Assembly (NCBI GenBank): GCA_031254875.1
Contig: JAIRTW010000063.1
Location: 1 to 43,691 of the forward strand
Length of the DNA: 43,691 bases
Origin: Candidatus Bathycorpusculum termitum
Lineage (GTDB): Archaea > Thermoproteota > Bathyarchaeia > Bathyarchaeales > Bathycorpusculaceae
Direction: 5' to 3'
The translations under genes were made by a program, and so were the position numbers. Within the stretch, counting starts at the first letter, position 1; every line of letters starts with the position of its first letter. The notes under the pieces were generated by a model. The model was not told the origin of the DNA, did no database searches, and worked only from the letters and a program-made list of their open reading frames with translations. Below are positions 40,232 through 43,691 of the stretch, one piece after another.

Positions 40232-40689
40232 TGAAGAATGGAGGTTTCAAGAGTTTCTTTTGAAGGTTACTGTACTTTTCAGCTATATACAGGGCAAAAA
40301 ATCGTTTTGTTACTCTGAGAGCCGACCTATATTCCACAACCGATGGTTGTTTATAGAGAGGGGTATTTGTGCAGGAACATTGAGACACTATAGAAAATAT
40401 TTGTATCTGCGGGTCGAATTAAACGGGCACGTTAAAACTGGTTGCCCAGCGAATCGAACGCCAGCAGGGCAAGGGAATAAACTAGAGGTGTGATTGCTGA
40501 CACGGATTCGCTGCGCATATTTTTTCTTGTCGACTTTGCATCTTCTTTGATCAAAACTATAAAGGTATATTATCATTCTTAAGAGTTACACAAATATTCT
40601 ATATACATATAAATAAACTATTTAGTGCACCTAACTAAACGGCGTTAGGCGATATGAGCCTAAAATTGGGAAGAAGTAGGGTTCTATAA
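40232..40689. other. Intergenic region with two hairpins
   Basis: About 460 bases without a convincing gene. It contains a hairpin TTGCCC (40442-40447)/GGGCAA (40467-40472) with an inner GCG/CGC stem whose loop mimics a tRNA T-loop, and CCTAAC (40630-40635)/GTTAGG (40644-40649) just after the winged-helix gene. Short open frames over it look accidental. Confidence 0.45.
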
Positions 40690-40956
40690 TTATGGGGATT
40701 GTTTTTCCCATGCCTCAATCAAGCCTGCAACGGCTTGAGCTTTTGCTGAACTGCTAAATCGATACATGCGCACACGCCCATAGGTCCGAAGCTCCAATAG
40801 ACCCTCAGACTCTAAAACTTTGATATGACCACTGGTGGCGGTATAGTTCATGTTGATTCTTCGCCCTACATCTGAAACGTTTAACTGCCCTAGGGTATAG
40901 ATGAGTTTTAGGATTTTTAGGCGGGGTTTAGAGGAGAGAACCACTTCGAGTTCCAT
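40690..40956 (-). CDS. ArsR-like winged-helix protein co-transcribed with orc1
   Basis: 88 residues: ELEVVLSSKPRLKILKLIYTLGQLNVSDVGRRINMNYTATSGHIKVLESEGLLELRTYGRVRMYRFSS. A compact winged helix without a metal-site Cys pair, so probably not a metal sensor. Its ATG follows the orc1 stop with no gap, and GGTGA inside the orc1 end is its ribosome site, so the two are tightly coupled. It may be an origin-linked or orc1-autoregulatory DNA-binding protein. Confidence 0.85.
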   Translation of the reverse strand: MELEVVLSSKPRLKILKLIYTLGQLNVSDVGRRINMNYTATSGHIKVLESEGLLELRTYGRVRMYRFSSSAKAQAVAGLIEAWEKQSP

Positions 40957-42147
40957 TTAGGGTTCACCTTTTTCCTTTTGGAGGCTGAACTGCATTTCCT
41001 GTTCCAGTTCAAAGGCAGGAATCGAAGGTAGAGAAAGCCGGTTTGTTCTACCGCGGGTTTCAGCGGCTACAACTTCGGCTTTTAAGATGCCTAGTTTTGA
41101 GAGGTATTGCACATAAGTCCAAATTTGTGTGTGGCTCTTGGGGGATTCATCATATTCTTCGCAGATGACCTTGTATGCTTTTTCGGCTTCGCCAATTTGA
41201 ACGTATGCTTCTTGGTTTTCTTTAAAGTAACGTGCGATGGCTAGCAGGAAGAGTTTTTCATGGAACCCCAAGGAAGCTAAGTCGCTTCGGCGCAGTGTGG
41301 GAAGGATGGCAGAGACCGCACTGCGGATACATTCGGCTCTAACATGGCTAAACTCTGAGGCATCAGCATATTTTCCGGCACGCCACAAAAGCTCAATGCC
41401 AAATCGTGCGTTGCCGGTTTCTAAATATGCCAGCTCAGCAACTAAATCTACCACATCCTCCTCCACAGCGCCTAACCTAAACGCCAAAGCGACACGGGCA
41501 TTTAAGATGTCGATAAGCTGGGGTTTACCATAACGTTCTAGACGGATGATGTTTCGCTGCAGGGTGCTTTTTGTGCTGTCGTCGAGTTGTTCGGTGGCTT
41601 TTAGGTCGCGCATGATGAAGATAAAGGAGAGCCGTTGGGGTTTGCCTTGTCGGGTTTCATGTATTCGGGTGAGTTTGTAGACGGCGTCGGAACCTTCTTT
41701 TTCGATAAGGCTGTCAAATTCATCTAGGGTCACTATTAGAGTGGTTTCTTCTTCATCGAGCACCTGCATTAAGGTGGAGAGGATTTCATCAGCCGCATAT
41801 CCCCGGGCGGGATAGTTGGAACGAAAAGCGGTGACGATTTTGTGCAAAATCGGCTGGAGACTACCCCGGAATTCGCGGCAGTTGATGTGAATGTAGTGGA
41901 ATTTGAGGTTTTTTCTTTTGGTTTGGCTTGTAAGATCTGCACCAAAACTCTGAGCAAGAGCGGTTTTGCCAGTGCCCACATCACCAACTAAGATGACGCG
42001 TTGGGTCATCCGCCCCGGACACTGCAAAATAAAGCTAAAAAATTCCTCCAAAAGCCGCTGTTCACGCTCACGGTGCGGCAGCTCTGCTGGAATATAGTTT
42101 ATATCAAGTTTGGATTCATCTCTAAATACACTACACAGTGAGGTCAT
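40957..42147 (-). CDS. cdc6: Orc1/Cdc6 replication initiator
   Basis: AAA+ ATPase that binds origins and loads the MCM helicase. 396 residues. Walker A GDVGTGKTALAQ, Walker B LIVTLDEFDSL, sensor 1 region LSFIFIMRD, sensor 2 region TGNARFGIELLWRAGKYA, and a C-terminal winged helix (about 300-380: SPKSHTQIWTYVQYLSKLGILKAEV). N-terminal FRDESKLDINYIPAELPHREREQRLL is the usual opening. The upstream region is a good place for the origin. A winged-helix gene follows without gap. Confidence 0.95.
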   Translation of the reverse strand: MTSLCSVFRDESKLDINYIPAELPHREREQRLLEEFFSFILQCPGRMTQRVILVGDVGTGKTALAQSFGADLTSQTKRKNLKFHYIHINCREFRGSLQPILHKIVTAFRSNYPARGYAADEILSTLMQVLDEEETTLIVTLDEFDSLIEKEGSDAVYKLTRIHETRQGKPQRLSFIFIMRDLKATEQLDDSTKSTLQRNIIRLERYGKPQLIDILNARVALAFRLGAVEEDVVDLVAELAYLETGNARFGIELLWRAGKYADASEFSHVRAECIRSAVSAILPTLRRSDLASLGFHEKLFLLAIARYFKENQEAYVQIGEAEKAYKVICEEYDESPKSHTQIWTYVQYLSKLGILKAEVVAAETRGRTNRLSLPSIPAFELEQEMQFSLQKEKGEP

Positions 42148-42509
42148 TGCTGTCTCAGGACGCCATTTTTTGGTGGTAATTATTCTTAGAACAAAAAACA
42201 GTGATAAAGGGTTTTCCTACATAGAGAAAAGCTACAGCAGAGCAGTCATACAAAAATTATTTCCAATACGAGGAATGCCATCTGAGGCGCTCATTTTTAA
42301 ACCGTGACAATTTGTCACGGTTTCATTCCCCTACATTTCTTTATGGGATTGTCTCATGCTGTGCTGTTTGTTTAGGAATTCGTCTAATCGGTGCACTACA
42401 GGTTCCCGCCAATAGGCATACTAGAAGGAAACCCCATTATCAACATATTCGTTCTTAGAACAAAAGCCTAATAAATGCATTCTGCAATCCATATTTTCCG
42501 ATATACAAG
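42148..42509. other. Candidate replication origin upstream of orc1/cdc6
   Basis: 362-base AT-rich region between divergent orc1 and pdaD. A palindrome AAACCGTGACA-ATT-TGTCACGGTTT (42299-42323) is flanked by two copies of TTCTTAGAACAAAA in the same orientation (42183-42196 and 42452-42465). Archaeal origins typically sit beside orc1/cdc6 and carry repeated Orc1-binding elements around an unwinding region. The known ORB consensus is not clearly matched, so the call rests on position and repeats. Confidence 0.5.
42299..42323. repeat. Perfect 11-bp palindrome with 3-base centre
   Basis: AAACCGTGACA and its exact complement separated by ATT. The strongest dyad in the window outside the mgtA end. 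Initiator or repressor binding site, or a divergent terminator-like element, in the orc1 upstream region. Confidence 0.8.
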
Positions 42510-43076
42510 ATGATACCGAAATATTTCTTTTTTACAAAAGGAGTCGGGAAACACAAAGAACAGCTTCAGTCGTTTGAATTAGCCCTCCGAGACGCAGGCA
42601 TACAAATGTGCAACCTAGTCAGCGTATCTAGTATTGTTCCACCTGGATGCGAACTGGTTACACGTGAAAAAGGTCTCAAAATGATTTATCCCGGAGAAAT
42701 CACTTTTGTTGTCATCGCCCGCAACGCAACCAATGAACCCCATCGGCTTGTTGCCTCATCTGTAGGCGTCGCTATCCCCTCAGGAAAAAACCAATACGGC
42801 TACCTATCAGAGCATCATAGTTTTGGGCAAACTGATGAAACCGCAGGCGACTACGCTGAAGACCTTGCAGCCACCATGCTCGCAACCACCATGGGTATCC
42901 AGTTTGACCCCGAAACGGCATGGGACGAACGCAAACAACTCTTCAAAACCACCGGTTTGATCATAAAAACAGCAAACACTACCCAGTCAGCAGCAGGCGA
43001 TAAAAACGGCTTGTGGACCACAACCGTTGCGGCGGCAGTTTTGGTCCCAGCAGAAGGCAACATAAAAGAAAAATAA
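42510..43076 (+). CDS. pdaD: Pyruvoyl-dependent arginine decarboxylase
   Basis: Makes agmatine from arginine for polyamine synthesis and tRNA-Ile2 agmatidine in archaea. 188 residues. It self-cleaves at [11 protein letters not shown], between S40 and S41, producing the pyruvoyl group on the beta/alpha boundary. Other family marks: [29 protein letters not shown], and [18 protein letters not shown]. In some Crenarchaeota a homologue acts on S-adenosylmethionine; the arginine form is the default call. Transcribed away from orc1. Confidence 0.95.
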   Translation: MIPKYFFFTKGVGKHKEQLQSFELALRDAGIQMCNLVSVSSIVPPGCELVTREKGLKMIYPGEITFVVIARNATNEPHRLVASSVGVAIPSGKNQYGYLSEHHSFGQTDETAGDYAEDLAATMLATTMGIQFDPETAWDERKQLFKTTGLIIKTANTTQSAAGDKNGLWTTTVAAAVLVPAEGNIKEK

Positions 43077-43222
43077 ACGACAACAAAGAGCACCGCTCTT
43101 AAGAACTATCCGATTTTTTCATTTTCACCATCAAATAGAGCTAACCCTACCGCACACAAACTATAGCCGCCCGATTAAGAAATAAAGTTAAGACAGCAAA
43201 CAGTTTTCTGGGAGTAAAATAG

Positions 43223-43573
43223 TTAGTTTAGTCGTTGCATTTTTGTTTTTCGAACAGACCCAAAAAATATTGCAAACCTATCCATCGGATACACCGCAAG
43301 CATTAAGAGATATCGGGTTTTATAGGCCATGTGAACGGCGCGTACTGGACTTGTTAACAGGAGCCTCAGGTTGCGCCAACGCGTACGTGGTGCGGGGAAA
43401 TAAATTTGCATCTTGTAATCATGCATGATGTTCCCCCAAAAACTATCACGGATATGATCCGAAACCATCGAACGGTCCAAGACCCATTTTAAGCCAGCTG
43501 CTTGCAACACCGACGGCGTTCCCACCTCATTATAACCAAACTTTCGTATCTCTTCGGTTCGGGCTATATTGTT
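43223..43573 (-). pseudogene. 3' remnant of an unrecognised gene truncated by an insertion sequence
   Basis: About 115 residues of protein-like sequence (ARTEEIRKFGYNEVGTPSVL, then DSFWGNIMHDYKMQIYFPAP) end at the TAA near 43223. Upstream of about 43573 the reading runs into the AT-rich left end of the IS630-like element, so the 5' part is presumably on the far side of the element or lost. Family not recognised. The exact junction is an estimate. Confidence 0.5.
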
Positions 43574-43691
43574 ATAGCAAGTTGACTTTAAATTAATCCA
43601 TGTGTATAGTCTCATTAAAGAAGGTGTGTTTAATGAGGCCGATTTCAAACGAAAAAAGAGAACTAATAATCGAAGCAAAAAAACGTGGCGA
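43574..43691 (+). mobile_element. Left end of an IS630-like insertion sequence (partial)
   Basis: The start codon of a transposase-like reading frame is at 43633, preceded by about 60 bases of AT-rich non-coding sequence starting around TATAGCAAGTTGAC. The element continues beyond the window, so the terminal repeat and TA target duplication cannot be confirmed. Confidence 0.5.
43633..43691 (+). CDS. IS630-family transposase, N-terminus only
   Basis: Reads MRPISNEKRELIIEAKKRG and then leaves the window. This opening is typical of the N-terminal helix-turn-helix of IS630/Tc1-type transposases. Only 19 residues are visible, so the family call is tentative. Confidence 0.55.
   Translation, partial: MRPISNEKRELIIEAKKRG

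Noticed and set aside
40430-40520. tRNA gene on the minus strand
   Set aside because: A T-loop-like stretch is present, but there is no matching 5' acceptor strand, no D arm and no anticodon arm. The local hairpin explains the similarity.
40388-40576. Minus-strand frame of 62 codons and a plus-strand frame over the same region
   Set aside because: Neither has a ribosome site, and both read through the hairpin; no recognisable family.

Overview
The window is a stretch of archaeal chromosome. It carries an Orc1/Cdc6 initiator, Mre11 and Rad50, archaeal-type ribosomal protein uS10, pyruvoyl arginine decarboxylase, TATA-box promoters with near-leaderless starts, and frequent TTG/GTG starts. A membrane protein with TackOD1-like zinc ribbons points to the TACK group. 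I lean towards Bathyarchaeia, but that is inference. No rRNA, tRNA or CRISPR array was recognised.

Layout. 0.2-5 kb: a Mg2+-type P-type ATPase with an extra C-terminal winged-helix-like tail and a structured leader, then an M16 zinc protease. 5-6.5 kb: a conserved protein of unknown function and a small protein. 6.6-22.5 kb: a divergent tetrapyrrole/corrinoid block. The minus arm reads, in transcription order, CobB/CobQ-like amidotransferase with reversed domains, precorrin-2 dehydrogenase, hemB, hemL, hemC, cobA, hemD. The plus arm reads hemA, cbiX-cbiC fusion, cbiD, cbiE, cbiT, cbiL, cbiF, cbiG, cbiH. Genes in both arms overlap or nearly touch, so each arm looks like one operon. Together they cover glutamyl-tRNA to uroporphyrinogen III, precorrin-2 and sirohydrochlorin, cobalt insertion, and most of the anaerobic corrin ring steps. 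I see no cbiJ and no conventional cbiA, cbiP or cbiB.

22.8-29.1 kb: a metal-handling block beside the corrinoid genes. It holds a CsoR/RcnR-family repressor with a palindromic operator candidate, a CPC-type P1B metal ATPase, and a cobalt/nickel ECF importer in which CbiM, CbiN and CbiQ are one polypeptide with a His-rich linker, followed by CbiO. A winged-helix regulator is transcribed divergently from a shared palindromic TATA box beside overlapping inverted repeats. Uptake, efflux, sensing and use of cobalt may therefore be grouped here.

29.2-43.7 kb: an anchored surface protein, rad50-mre11, an AN1 zinc-finger/M50 protease, a small DUF4177-like protein, rps10, a TackOD1-like/Mrr-like membrane protein, a HIT protein, a MetE-like protein lacking one expected zinc ligand, an HtrA protease, two winged-helix regulators and orc1/cdc6. 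The orc1 upstream region contains a long palindrome flanked by direct repeats and is a replication-origin candidate. Next is pyruvoyl arginine decarboxylase. The window ends in a gene remnant cut by the left end of an IS630-like insertion sequence.
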